DNA from: Rhynchopus euleeides
Taxonomy: Eukaryota; Euglenozoa; Diplonemea; Diplonemida; Diplonemidae
Reading direction: 5' to 3'
Length of the DNA stretch: 64,000 nt
Assembly (NCBI GenBank): GCA_963210315.1
Contig: OY723252.1
Location: 1,488,001-1,552,000 of the forward strand
The notes beneath the pieces were generated by a model that searched no databases, had not been told where the DNA came from, and saw only the letters and a list, made by a program, of their open reading frames with translations. Positions 30,170 through 40,668 of the stretch are shown here, piece by piece. The translations under genes were made by a program, and so were the position numbers. Position 1 is the stretch's first letter. Each line of letters begins with the position of its first letter.

Positions 30170-31189
30170 TGTGTTTTGATCCAAAAAAAACGTCAGTCCC
30201 AACGCACACCACACATACACCCCCCCGTGGGAGTTGTAGTGTAGAACGCACGCCCAGAGATCTGCGCCTGTCACGCCCCCACCCCACCCCACCCCACCCC
30301 GGCAGCCCACACTAGCAATGTTGTTTGCAGAGCTCCGCACACCCATATTCAGGCAGGCCCTGAAGGGGTTCTCCGGAGCTGTTTTAGAAATTTCCGAGGT
30401 GCTCCGCTTCCCCTGCCCATTGTGGCGAGTCGCGTACCTCGTTTTTTTCTTCCTTTTTTTTTGTTGTTGTAGCCGTGCCGCTCCTTTTCTCTAGTTCGCA
30501 CGGGAAAAAAAAATTTGCTCGTGGCAGCGTTCGGTAGCCCTGCATACAATGCACCAGCAGGACACCCCCTCAGTTCAGAGAACAAACGCAGCACACCAAG
30601 TCATTTTTTCTGGAGGAGCCACAAGGTGTTCAGAGAGAGAGTCTCAGAGCGTGCTCTGCTCTTTCGTCAACCCTGGTTGTGCGCACAAACTGCCAGGCTT
30701 ACCAAGTAAACTTGTTTAAGCAGCTCTGCTGCGTCTAGGGAGGTCTAGGGTGTAGGTAGTACTTGAGAATGATTACTAGTATGGGGCATATGCCCGTCTG
30801 ACCTCTTACCTACGGGTAAGGATGGAAGGGGAAGTGCACCAGCCGCCACTCAGCGCCCTTCATCAGGCCACTGAGTCGCTTCCCCGGCTGTGCTCTCTCT
30901 CCCCCGTACGTTTCGCCTTGCTGGCCAACTGGAGACTTCTGCAGGATGACACCCCGCCCCACCTCCTCTTGCCTCGAGCTGTGTGTCGCTGATGTGTTTG
31001 CTGTTGTGTTGCTGTTATTCACCACACCTATCACCCTAGGACCTCCCTGCTGTTGCCGTTTTCTTTCTTCTTCGTTTTTTTTTGAATTACCGCCCACCCC
31101 ACTCCCCACTCCCCCCTACCCCTCGTTTCTGAATACGTGGTGCTTCACGCGCTCTGTGGGTCCCTCTGGGTGGGTAGGTGGGGTGGGGT
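30170..31189. other. Spacer, no recognised gene
   Basis: Contains a CCCCAC repeat (30278-30300) and a segment at about 30925-31000 (ACTGGAGACTTCTGCAGGAT, CCGCCCCACCTCCTC) that recurs at 57975-58045. No protein or RNA gene was identified. Confidence 0.4.
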
Positions 31190-31580
31190 GTGGGCTGGTG
31201 AAGGTGGCTGCCTCCCAGTCACCTTCACCCATGACCAGTCCCTGAACCATACCCACGTTTCATGGGCGAAACTTGGCTCGTACACCACCAAAGTGACCCC
31301 ACTGTGATCCGCAAAAATTCCAAACATTCAGAAGAACGGGGTTTTGGAATACCCGAGGAGGGGGTCCCGCTGGGTGGGTGGGCTGGTGTGGCTGCCTCCC
31401 AGTCACATCCTCCTGGGGCCAGCCTCCTATGACCAGACCCTGAATCAGACCCACATTTCATGGGTGAAGCTTGACACCTCGACCCACAGTGTGACCCCAC
31501 TACGATCCGCACAGATTCCAAATAGTCAAAAGAAAGGGGTTTCGGAACACCCGAGGAGGGGGTCCCGCTGATTTTGGGTC
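31190..31580 (+). repeat. Tandem repeat, two ~180-190 bp units
   Basis: Both units share GGTGGCTGCCTCCCAGTCAC, a CATTTCATGGGTGAA-like segment, TGACCCCAC, GATCCGCA, AAGAA-GGGGTTT and CCCGAGGAGGGGGTCCCGCT. The second half matches 19595-19730. Non-coding. Confidence 0.7.
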
Positions 31581-32213
31581 ACTTTCGGGTGGTGTCAGGT
31601 ACCTGGAGTGACCGCAGGTAGCCCATTTTCAGGGGTGGGAGCCCTACTCGTACGTCACCCAGATTCAGCCCAAACCGTGCACCTCGGGTGCACGGTCGCC
31701 GGCAGCGCGCGGGCACCCGGAAACAGGCCGCATTTGCGCGCGCTGCCTGCACCCTGCACGCCAGCCCCCCCCCCCCCCCCCCCCCGGGGCTGTAAGCGAC
31801 CCCCCAGAAAATTACCCCAGCCACTGACTACCCCCCCCTCGTGCCTGTGCCCCCCACCCTGAGATCTTGTTTGATCAGTGAAGCCTGCTGTGCAGTGAAC
31901 CACGACTAGCCAGGTCTGTGCGATGTGGGGCACGAGCCAGTGTCAGCTGCTCCGCCCGCTTCCCCCCCCCCCCGCATGGACGAAAAAAATGCAGGCAGTG
32001 TCTGTGGTGGCTTTGTCCGTTTCCAGTCTCTGCTTTCGAAAAGTGCCAACGATCATGCAGTTAAGGATTGCAGCCATGTTGCAGGTGAGCCTGCACGGCT
32101 TGTCGTGTGCAGAAGGAGGGCAGAAGCCAGCCCGACCCGCGTGAGGAGGTCCCAGGTGCACAAAACACACCCACACTGCACACACAAGGAAACGGGAAGA
32201 GCAGTTGTTGACA
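31581..32213. other. Upstream region of DUF4116 gene A
   Basis: Holds the short palindrome GTGCACCTCGGGTGCAC (near 31677), a run of about 20 C (31767-31785) and a second C-run near 31964. The last 40 bases (CACACAAGGAAACGGGAAGA, then GTTGTTGACA before ATG) recur before the second gene at 34702, so they probably belong to the 5' UTR or promoter of this family. Confidence 0.45.
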
Positions 32214-34400
32214 ATGGAGGTGTACCTGCAGGACAGGCTGTGTGGGGAGCAGCATGCGGTGCACATCGGGGAGGACGACACGCCGGTGCATCTCAAAGCA
32301 AAGGCACTCGACGTGGTGCTCGGGTCGCCTGCAGACGTGCTTGCCGAGGACGTGGAGCTGGCGGTGGATGGGCACGTGCTCCACGACAGCACCCCTCTGT
32401 CCGGTGCCGCAGGTGTGTCGCAGGGTTGCTCCATCCACGTCGCCTTGTCGGGTGCTCGCTTCGTGCAGGTGTTGCAGAAGCACAAGACTGAAAACCCAAT
32501 CTGGGGCGAATTTGACGTGACGACGATCCCTGATTGGGCACGGCGTATGCGTGACGTGGCGCTTGCGATGGCGGAGTGTGACGGGAATGCGCTGCAGCAC
32601 CTGGATGAGTCGTTCCGCAGTGACAAAGACATCGTCACTGCAGCTGTCCACAGGGGTGCTAACGCACTTCAACACGCTTCCGAAGACCTGCGTGATGACG
32701 AGGACGTGGTGCTCGTAGCAATCACCAATGATGAAGATGTACATACATTTTCAGCCACACATAATAATAACGCATTCAGTCACGCATCTGCAGCACTCCT
32801 CAGCAACAAGCCGTTTGTCCTCACTCTTGTGCAGCGCTGGGGCTATGCACTTGAGCATGTCGATGCAAATCTGCAGGCCGACAGGGAGGTCGTCGTGGCA
32901 GCTGTGCAAACGTACAGCTCTGCACTCCAATACGCCAGTGAGTCCCTCCGCAACGACAGGCAGGTGCTCATGGCGGCACAGAGTATCCTCCATTTCTCGA
33001 GTGCTGCGCTGTGCATCGACAAGGAGTTTCTTCTCAAGCCTCACACCATGCATTCTTGGTTTCATTGCGAAGCTGTTATTCCTGCCGTCCTGCGGGCTGA
33101 CAAGGAGGTGGTGCTGAGCTTCCTGCGTTGGTGGTATAACGCTTTCAAGGGGGCATCGCCTACACTGCGTGAGGACAAGGATTTCCAACGCGAGGCAGTT
33201 CTGTGGGACGGCTTCATCCTAGAATACGCAGACAAGTCGCTGCGCTGCGACCGAGACCTTGTCCTTGCAGCAGTCGAGACGTGGCCCGCTGCACTCCAAT
33301 ACGCTCACCCTTCCCTGTGGGGCGACAGGGAGGTGGTGCTGGCTGCGATGCACAGCAGAGGTGGGGGTCAGGAGAGGAACAGTGGTGTAGGCCAGTACAT
33401 AGCACTATCGTGTACCCCACCCCACCTGAAGAAGGACGAGGAGGTGGTGCTGGCAGGTGTGCGGCGTGACCGATGCATGTTCGCCGTCGCAGACAAGTCA
33501 CTCCGGACCAACAGAGACTTCGTGCTGCAGTGTGTCAAGCTGAATGGGTTTGCCTTGCACTGCGCCCACCCCTCCATGCGTAGCGACACGGAGGTGCAGC
33601 TTGCTGCGGTGGCACAGGACCCGCTGGCCTTGGAGTGCTGTGATTCGATCCGCAGCAACAGAGATGTGGTCCTCACAGCCGTGCGGAAGAAGGGTGAGGT
33701 GTTGGGGCATGTTTCAGAGAACCTGCGGAGGGATCGTGAGGTCGTGATCGCTGCTGTGAAGTCGGACGGTTGTGCACTTCAACACGCCGCTGACCTGGCT
33801 TTCCGGAAGGACGAGGAGGTGGTGCTCGCAGCCACACACGGTGACGGGGAAGGTCTCCTCTACGCCAACCCTTCCTTCTACAGCAACAGAGACTTCATGC
33901 TTGCAGCCGTACACAAGTGCGGGTGCGCTCTTCGCTACGCCAGTGCTTCACTGAGCCGTGACAAGGAGCTTCAACTGGCTGCCGTCTTGCAGGACGGGAG
34001 GGCCATGCAGTTCGCTGACCCTTCACTGCGAAGCGACAGGTCGGTTGTGCTTCAAGCAGCTCGTGCACATGGCGATGCTCTGCAGTTCGTCGATCCTGTC
34101 TTCTGTGCTGACGAAGAGGTGGTCCTCGCAGCCGTGACGAGTTGCGGCAGTGCCCTGCGCTTCGCCCACCACACACTGCGGAACAAGCGTGAGGTGGTGC
34201 TGGCGGCTGTGCGACAGGAGGGATGTGCCCTGATGTACGCCCCCACAGCGCTGTGCTACGACAAGGAGGTGGTGCTGGCGGCTGTGCGTGCCGACCCAGA
34301 CGCCTTCCCTCACGCGTCAGCCCCACTGCGACGCGACAGCGACGTCCTTGCTGCCGCCTTCCCTGAGCTGCACCACAACAAGAGACGCCGCTGCCTCTGA
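32214..34400 (+). CDS. DUF4116 repeat protein A with N-terminal ubiquitin-like domain
   Basis: 728 residues, one exon, ATG 32214 in ACAATGG context, TGA 34398-34400. Residues 1-80 have a beta-grasp-like layout: MEVYLQD and AVHI strands, a helix-like ALDVVLGSPADV, an ELAVDG strand, then L-x(8)-V-x2-GCSIHVALSG. This resembles ubiquitin with its TL-x-L-V end and is an inference from pattern only. From about residue 105 to 720 the protein is built of DUF4116-type units (S-L-R-x-D-R-E-V-V-L-A-A-V-x(5)-A-L-Q-Y-A), about 20 of them and considerably diverged. It ends LHHNKRRRCL, a basic tail. DUF4116 function is not established; helical repeats suggest a binding scaffold. It is the intact model for the broken copy immediately downstream and a distant relative of the genes at 51-63 kb. 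Confidence 0.9.
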   Translation: MEVYLQDRLCGEQHAVHIGEDDTPVHLKAKALDVVLGSPADVLAEDVELAVDGHVLHDSTPLSGAAGVSQGCSIHVALSGARFVQVLQKHKTENPIWGEFDVTTIPDWARRMRDVALAMAECDGNALQHLDESFRSDKDIVTAAVHRGANALQHASEDLRDDEDVVLVAITNDEDVHTFSATHNNNAFSHASAALLSNKPFVLTLVQRWGYALEHVDANLQADREVVVAAVQTYSSALQYASESLRNDRQVLMAAQSILHFSSAALCIDKEFLLKPHTMHSWFHCEAVIPAVLRADKEVVLSFLRWWYNAFKGASPTLREDKDFQREAVLWDGFILEYADKSLRCDRDLVLAAVETWPAALQYAHPSLWGDREVVLAAMHSRGGGQERNSGVGQYIALSCTPPHLKKDEEVVLAGVRRDRCMFAVADKSLRTNRDFVLQCVKLNGFALHCAHPSMRSDTEVQLAAVAQDPLALECCDSIRSNRDVVLTAVRKKGEVLGHVSENLRRDREVVIAAVKSDGCALQHAADLAFRKDEEVVLAATHGDGEGLLYANPSFYSNRDFMLAAVHKCGCALRYASASLSRDKELQLAAVLQDGRAMQFADPSLRSDRSVVLQAARAHGDALQFVDPVFCADEEVVLAAVTSCGSALRFAHHTLRNKREVVLAAVRQEGCALMYAPTALCYDKEVVLAAVRADPDAFPHASAPLRRDSDVLAAAFPELHHNKRRRCL

Positions 34401-34701
34401 TCCGTGTTGGGGTCTGTTGGGCACTTCGGCTGTCCAAGGTCCCACCTGGTGCAGCGCCCCCGGACGTCAGACGGTTGGATCTCGATGCCCGAAAAGCAAA
34501 GCCAGTTCGCCTCTTGCAGGAGGCCTGCGTATTGGCGTGCAGTATCTCATCGCCCCTGCCCCCACACCCGCTGCCTTTTGCCCCCCTTTAGCCCAGCCCG
34601 CCCGACCTCTGTCGCTCCTGCTGATGCGAAAATGCCGAGAGGCAGCACCTCACACATGCACATAATCACACACAGGGAAACAGGAAGATCAATTGTTGAC
34701 A
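34401..34701. other. Short intergenic spacer between DUF4116 copies
   Basis: Non-coding. The final 40 bases (CACACACAGGGAAACAGGAA, then ATTGTTGACA before ATG) repeat the 5' flank of gene A. Confidence 0.6.
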
Positions 34702-35362
34702 ATGGAGGTGTACCTGCAGGACAGGCTGTGTGGGGAGCAGCATGCGGTGCACATCGGGGAGGACGACACGCCGGTGCATCTCAAAGCAAAGGCACTCGAC
34801 GTAGTGCTCGGGTCGCCTGCAGACGTGCTTGCCGAGGACGTGGAGCTGGCGGTGGATGGGCACGTGCTCCACGACAGCACCCCTCTGTCCGGTGCCGCAG
34901 GTGTGTCGCAGGGCTGCTCCATCCACGTCGCCTTGTCGGGTGCTCGCTTCGTGCAGGTGTTGCAGAAGGAAAGGCGCGAAAGCATATTCCAGTGTGCGTT
35001 TGACATGACGACGATCCCTGTTTGGGCACGGCGTCTGCGTGACGTGGCGCTTGCGATGGTGGAGTGTGACGGGAATGCGCTACAACACCTCGATGAGTCA
35101 TTCCGCAGTGACAAAGACATCGTCACTGCAGCTGTCCACAGAGGTGGAAACGCACTTCAACACGCTTTCGAAGACCTGCGTGATGACGAGGACGTGGTGC
35201 TGATGGCATTCACCAACGAGCCAGATTCCTTCAGATACGCGTCAGCTGCACTCCGCGGCAACAAGCCGTTCGTCCTCACTGTTGTGCAACGCTGGGGCCC
35301 TGAACTCGAGTATGCCTCAGCAGCACTGCAGGCCGACAGGGAGGTGGTCATGGCAGCTGTGC

Positions 35363-36209
35363 TGGGGTGATGGGTCGTCAGGGTAGCGGACCTGGCGACT
35401 ACGGCTGGCACCTCCACGTGGTGAACCCTGGGGGCCTTTGCGAACAGACCGTTGAGGTAATGATGCGTCACATATGTCGCACGCTTTGCTTAAGGTAGCG
35501 CATTGCGTGGTCGGGGCCGGACGTATCCCTCTGGAGAAACGGTGTTTCGCTTAGGCCGCTAAGACCAGTCAGGCTGCACGCGGCGCTTAATGAAGCGCGC
35601 CGCGTGGCCAGAAGAAACTGTGGGCGGCAACCGTGTTACGTGTTTTTCACCGGGGCGCGTGGGACAAGTTTACCGCACACGCGCACGTGGGACAAGTTCA
35701 ACGCACACGTGGATCCCCCGGCTTTGCCTTCCTTTCGCCTTCCTGCTTTTAGTTCTTTTTCACCACGATCTTTTGCCCGTCACCTGTTGTTCGACCAGTC
35801 GAGCCGCGACCAGGAACGCCTCTGGAATACCCTGTGGTGGTGAGTGTCCGTTCGTCCTGTTTAGACCAGCCGTCGTTCCCGTCTTCTCCTTTTTACGCCC
35901 ACTGGGTTGGAGTTGATCAGTCAATCGTTCATCCGACCGCAGCATTATGCGACCGGCGCGGTGTTAACAAACGAGTGCATTAATCATATTTTGTTGCACA
36001 TTGCTTCCTTCCTTTCTACCTTTTAGCCTTTTCCCGCCAGCCCACAGAGATAGGAGCACGCTCTCCCTTTTTATTGCTGTTCTTGTTGTTTGCTTTTAGC
36101 TGGGTCCGCCCCGGCGAAGACCGGCGTCTTCTGGCCGTCTGGGGGGTCTGGCAATTGCGCTGGGCTCCCTGGATCCTCTGGATGAGTCAGTCTTTAAACA
36201 AAATCAATA
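35363..36209 (+). mobile_element. Retroposon copy 1 (847 bp) with 17 bp target duplication
   Basis: The element starts (T)GGGGTGATGGGTCGTCAGG and ends TTTAAACAAAATCAATA. It is flanked by exact GGTCATGGCAGCTGTGC at 35346-35362 and 36210-36226. Direct duplications of this length without inverted termini indicate target-primed retroposition (SINE-like or non-autonomous LINE). There is no long ORF. Interior landmarks are GGCGGCAACCGTGTTACGTG, two GTGGGACAAGTT units and GACCGCAGCATTATGCGACC. The 3' end is not poly(A). Confidence 0.9.
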
Positions 36210-36590
36210 GGTCATGGCAGCTGTGCAATCAGAAGGCGGTGCACTCGAATACGCCTGTGAGTCCCTCCGCAACGACAGGCAGGTGGCCATGGCGGCATAT
36301 GGTGGTTTGCATCTCGCAAGTGATGCACTTCGCAACGACAGGGAGCTTGTTCTTGCTTCCCGCGTCACCGATTTGATTTCTTGCGATCACATTCCTGAAG
36401 CGCTGCGTGGCGACAGGGAGGTGATGCTGACCATGCTGCGTTGGGGCAATCCCGCCTTCGACTGGGTATCGCCTGCACTCTGTCAGGATAAGGAGTTCCA
36501 ACGCGAGGCTGTGCTGTGGCACGGTGGGGTGCTGAAAGATGTAGATCTGTTGCTATGCTACGACCGAGATGTTGTCCTTGCAGCAATCGA

Positions 36591-37210
36591 GGGGTGATGG
36601 GTCGTCAGGGTAGCGGACCTGGCGACTACGGCTGGCACCTCCACGTGGTGAACCCTGGGGGCCTTTGCGAACAGACCGTTGAGGTAATGATGCGTCACAT
36701 ATGTCGCACGCTTTGCTTAAGGTAGCGCAGTAGCGCATTGCGTGGTCGGGGGCCGGACGTATCCCTCTGGAGAACCGGTGTTTCGCTTAGGCCGCTAAGA
36801 CCAGGCAGGCTGCACACGGCGCTTAATGAAGCGCGCCGCGTGGCCAGAAGTAACTGTGGGCGGCAACCGTGTTACGTGTTTTTCACCGGGGCGCGTGGGA
36901 CAAGTTTACCGCACACGCGCACGTGGGACAAGTTTAACGCACACGTGGCTCCCCCGGCTTTGTCTTCCTTTCGCCTCTCTACTTTTAGTTCTTTTTAACA
37001 CGATCTTCTGTCCGTACCTGTTGTCGGCAAGCCGACCGCGACCAGGAACGCCTCTGCAATCACTGTGGTGGTGAGTGTCCGTTGGCCTGTTCAACCAGCC
37101 GTTGCTACGCCTTCTCCTTTTTACGCCCACTGGGTTGGAGTTGAACCGCGCAATCGTTCATCCGACCGCAGCTTTATGCGACCGGCGCGGTGGAAACAAA
37201 CGAGTGCATT
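36591..37210 (+). mobile_element. Retroposon copy 2, 3'-incomplete (~620 bp)
   Basis: Matches copy 1 from its first base (GGGGTGATGGG) to CAAACGAGTGCATT, then switches to unrelated sequence. With its 3' end missing no target duplication can be found. The switch may mark a later insertion or a deletion that also removed about 30 codons of the host gene. Confidence 0.85.
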
Positions 37211-38235
37211 GGGAGGGTGTCCTAAAGTTAGGAAATTTTTGAAAAATTTGGAAAATTTTGGGGTATTTTTTGAAAAAATGGCGAAAAAAAGGGTGTGGGG
37301 AGTTGGGTCCAGTTTAGCAAAGTCCGTGTATTTGGACGCGGCCCCTCAGATAAGGAAGCCGCGTCTCAGGTGCAGGATGTGGGGTGTTGTCGATTTTTCA
37401 GGGTTCGACATTCTCGGGCTGGACGGAGAGAAACGGTGGGTGCAACTCTGATCAGAAAAAACTTCAACCGAAAAAACGGGGTGTAGCTCCCTGACTGACG
37501 AGCAGCGGGAGGTGGCGAAGAGAAGCTCCTCATGCGTGGCGGGCTCCCTCGTTCGCGGCGGGAGAGGCATGCGGGGGTACGAGAGCGGCACCCGCCTGAG
37601 TTCTTTATGGAACCCGCAAACCTGGGTGGGAGCCGGCCTCACGGATGTGAGGTTGGAAAAGCTCCGGGAGACAGCCGATGCGGCCTCAACGCCACAGGCT
37701 ATCGTTGCCGGCTGGTGCCCAGATGGTGCAAGATGAGCGGCGGAATCCGCGAACTTCGGGAACTATCAGTGGTAGTTTGAACGCTGAAGACTGCCCCGCC
37801 AGGCTGAGTGGGAGTCACAACGCGATGAGGAACACGGATCAGCAGCGCCCTTGACGGCAAACACAGGGCAGCTCTCCCTGAGCAGCTGGGAATGAAACGG
37901 GACGGAACTAACGAGCAGCGAAAATGTTGCAGAGCACCAGTAACCACAACGAGTCCAGGACACAACTGGAACTCCAGACACGGGGCAGCAGAAGAAACCG
38001 ACGCAGTCGCAGGAGGCCACCTCCACTGTCAGAACGAGCAGAGAACTGAGATACACTCAATGGGATGGAGCGGAATCACCGTAACGGGGATGATGGCACA
38101 AAGGACAGACAGACAGAAGTCAGAGTGAAACGGTTGTACAAAGGGCTCGGCTTTACCGACGTCCTTAGTACAGAGTGAAACGACGGAGACACCGCAGAGA
38201 TCTGGCAGCAGCACGAGGGGCTCGAGAATACTCGC
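37211..38235. other. Unrelated 1 kb segment inside gene B
   Basis: Begins with an A/T-rich tract (AATTTTTGAAAAATTTGG) and continues as purine-rich sequence with no match elsewhere in the window. A frame at 37512-37736 looks mildly protein-like (LTDVRLEKLRETADAAS) but has no known domain. It could be another inserted element or sequence brought in by recombination. Confidence 0.4.
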
Positions 38236-38882
38236 CTGCACCTGCTGGCTGATGAGGAGGTGGTGCTGACAGGTGTGCAACGTGATCCACGTGTGCTCAG
38301 CGTGGCAGATGAGTTCCTCCGGACCGACAGAGACTTCGTGCTGCAGTGTGTCAAACTCGAGGGGTGGGCCTTGGCGCACGTCGACCCCTCCTTGCGTAGC
38401 GACACGGAGGTGCAGCTTGCTGCAGTGGCACAGAATCCATACTCCTTGCATTTATGTGATGATTCCATTCGCAGCAACAGAGATGTGGTTCTCGCAGCCG
38501 TGCGAGAGTGTGGCGATGTGTTGCGGGATGCTTCAGAAAACCTACGTCGGGACCGTGAGGTCGTGCTTGCTTCTGTGAAGTCATCCAGTGGTGCTCTCCA
38601 TCATGCTGACGTGGCGTTCCGCAAGGACGAGGAGGTGGTGATCGCAGCCACACATGATGACGGAGTATGTCTCGCTGATGCCGACCCTTCCTTCCGCAGC
38701 AACAGAGACTTCATGCTTGCAGCCATACGCAAGTGCGGGTGCGCTCTTCCTTACGACGCCAGTGCTTCACTGTGCCGTGACAAGGAGCTTCAACTGGCTG
38801 CCGTCTTGCAGGACGGGAGGGCCATGCGGTTCGCTGACCCTTCACTGCGAAGCGACAGGTCGGTTGTGCTTCAAGCAGCTCG

Positions 38883-39715
38883 GGGGTGATGGGTCGTCAG
38901 GGGAGCGGACCTGGCGACTACGGCTGGCACCTCCACGTGGTGAACCCTGGGGGCCTTTGCGAACAGACCGTTGAGGTAAGCTACGCTGCACGCTTTGGCT
39001 TAAGGTAGCGCATTGCGTGTAGGCTGGATGTATCCCTCTGGAGACCCGGTGTTTCGCTTAGGCCGCTAAGACCAGTCAGGCTGCACGCGGCGCTCATGAA
39101 GCGCGCCGCGTGGCCAGAAGAAACTGTGGGCGGCAACCGTGTTACGTGTTTTTCACCGGGGCGCGTGGGACAAGTTTACCGCACACGCGCACGTGGGACA
39201 AGTTCAACGCACACGTGGATCCCCCGGCTTTGCCTTCCTTTCGCCTTCCTACTTTTAGTTCTTTTTCACCACGATCTTTTGCCCGTCACCTGTTGTTCGA
39301 CCAGTCGAGCCGCGACCAGGAACGCCTCTGGAATACCCTGTGGTGGTGAGTGTCCGTTCGTCCTGTTTAGACCAGCCGTTGTTCCCGTCTTCTCCTTTTT
39401 ACGCACACTGGGTTGGAGTTGATCAGTCAATCGTTCATCCGACCGCAGCATTATGCGACCGGCGCGGTGTTAACAAACGAGTGCATTAATCGTATTTTGT
39501 TGCACATTGCTTCCTTCCTTTCTACCTTTTAGCCTTTTCCCGCCAGCCCACAGAGATAGGAGCACGCTCTCCCTTTTTATTGCTGTTCTTGCTGTTAGCT
39601 TTTAGCTGGGTCCGCCCCGGCGAAGACCGGCGTCTTCTGGCCGTCTGGGGGGTCTGGCAATTGCGCTGGGCTCCCTGGATCCTCTGGATGAGTCAGTCTT
39701 TAAACAAAATCAATA
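38883..39715 (+). mobile_element. Retroposon copy 3 (833 bp) with 18 bp target duplication
   Basis: Same start (GGGGTGATGGG) and end (AAAATCAATA) as copy 1, flanked by exact TGTGCTTCAAGCAGCTCG at 38865-38882 and 39716-39733. A small deletion near 38980 relative to copy 1 explains the shorter length. The two intact copies are almost identical, so mobility was recent. Confidence 0.92.
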
Positions 39716-40070
39716 TGTGCTTCAAGCAGCTCGTGCACATGGCGAGGCTCTGCGGTTCGTCGATCCTGTCTTCTGTGCTGACGAAGAGGTGGTCCTCGCA
39801 GCCGTGACGAGTTGCGGCAGTGCGCTGCGCTTCGCCCACACCACACTGCGGAACAAGCGTGAGGTGGTGCTGGCGGCTGTGCGACAGGAGGGATGTGCCC
39901 TGATGTACGCCCCCACAGCGCTGTGCTGCGACAAGGAGGTGGTGCTGGCGGCTGTGCGTGCCGACCCAGACGCCTTCATCCACGCGTCAGCCCCGCTACG
40001 GCGCGACAGCGACGTCCTTGCTGTCGCCTTCCCTGAGCTGCACCACAACAAGAGACGCCGCTGCCTCTGA

Positions 40071-40668
40071 ATCACCACACTACCGGGAACTCAGCGGGCG
40101 CAGAGCCCCTGCTTGGGAGGGGCTTCATTCTGTTTCAACTCTGTCAGAAAGTGACACTGCTCGAGACACAGCGACGCAGAACGAAGGGGCCTGCAATCAG
40201 CTCTCAATCACAATCGATATCGCGCCGCCCTGCGGCTGCCTCCACACCTTTCCGTCGGATGCATTCCTTGCTCTTTCTCTCTCTCTCTCACTCGTGTGCT
40301 TTAACTGTGAACATCCCTGTGCCGAGAATAACCGCACCTCTGAACATTAGACCCGTCAAAACTATTCCCCGGGAAATCTGGGGGCCGAAGATAGAAGTGG
40401 GTAGATCCGAGCTCCAGGCACACCCCTCACCGCCCTCCCCCATCCCCCTCCTCCCTTCCAGGATATAGCACTGGATCTCAGACACAACATGCATACCGAG
40501 TGAAGGGAGATCATCCTTGCGTGATTCCTTCTACTTCTATTTCAATACCCTACCCCCCTCCCTTCCAGCGGCGACTGCTCCTCAAGCCCTTTGGTTTCAT
40601 AAGACACTCCACCGTCAGGCAGGCACGACACGCTGTCGGGTCTGACCCATGTGGGGTGACGCCCCGCC
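40071..40668. other. Intergenic spacer
   Basis: Pyrimidine-rich stretches (CTCTTTCTCTCTCTCTCTC near 40270; CCCTCCCCCATCCCCCTCC near 40434). No gene was recognised. It may include the promoter and 5' UTR of the coiled-coil gene starting at 40669. Confidence 0.4.

Larger units (their letters stand above)
34702..40070 (+). pseudogene. DUF4116 gene B, split by three retroposon insertions
   Basis: Four segments align in order with gene A. 34702-35362 matches the N-terminal domain and first repeats. 36210-36590 matches the next repeats. About 38236-38882 matches the LADEEVVLTGV to SDRSVVLQAA part. 39716-40070 runs to the same HHNKRRRCL end and TGA. Copies of one retroposon lie at the breaks (35363-36209, 36591-37210, 38883-39715). 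Each places a stop codon (GGTGA) just inside the element. About 30 residues present in gene A between segments two and three are not seen, and an unrelated 1 kb (37211-38235) lies there. Identity to gene A is high, so the duplication is fairly recent. Splicing of the inserts cannot be excluded but would not restore the frame cleanly at the third insert. Confidence 0.85.

Noticed and set aside
35363-39715. Treating the three gene B inserts as ordinary introns
   Set aside because: They have long exact target duplications and share ends with each other; copy 3 lacks an AG at its boundary and simple GT-AG removal would not restore the frame. Kept only as an alternative pending RNA data.
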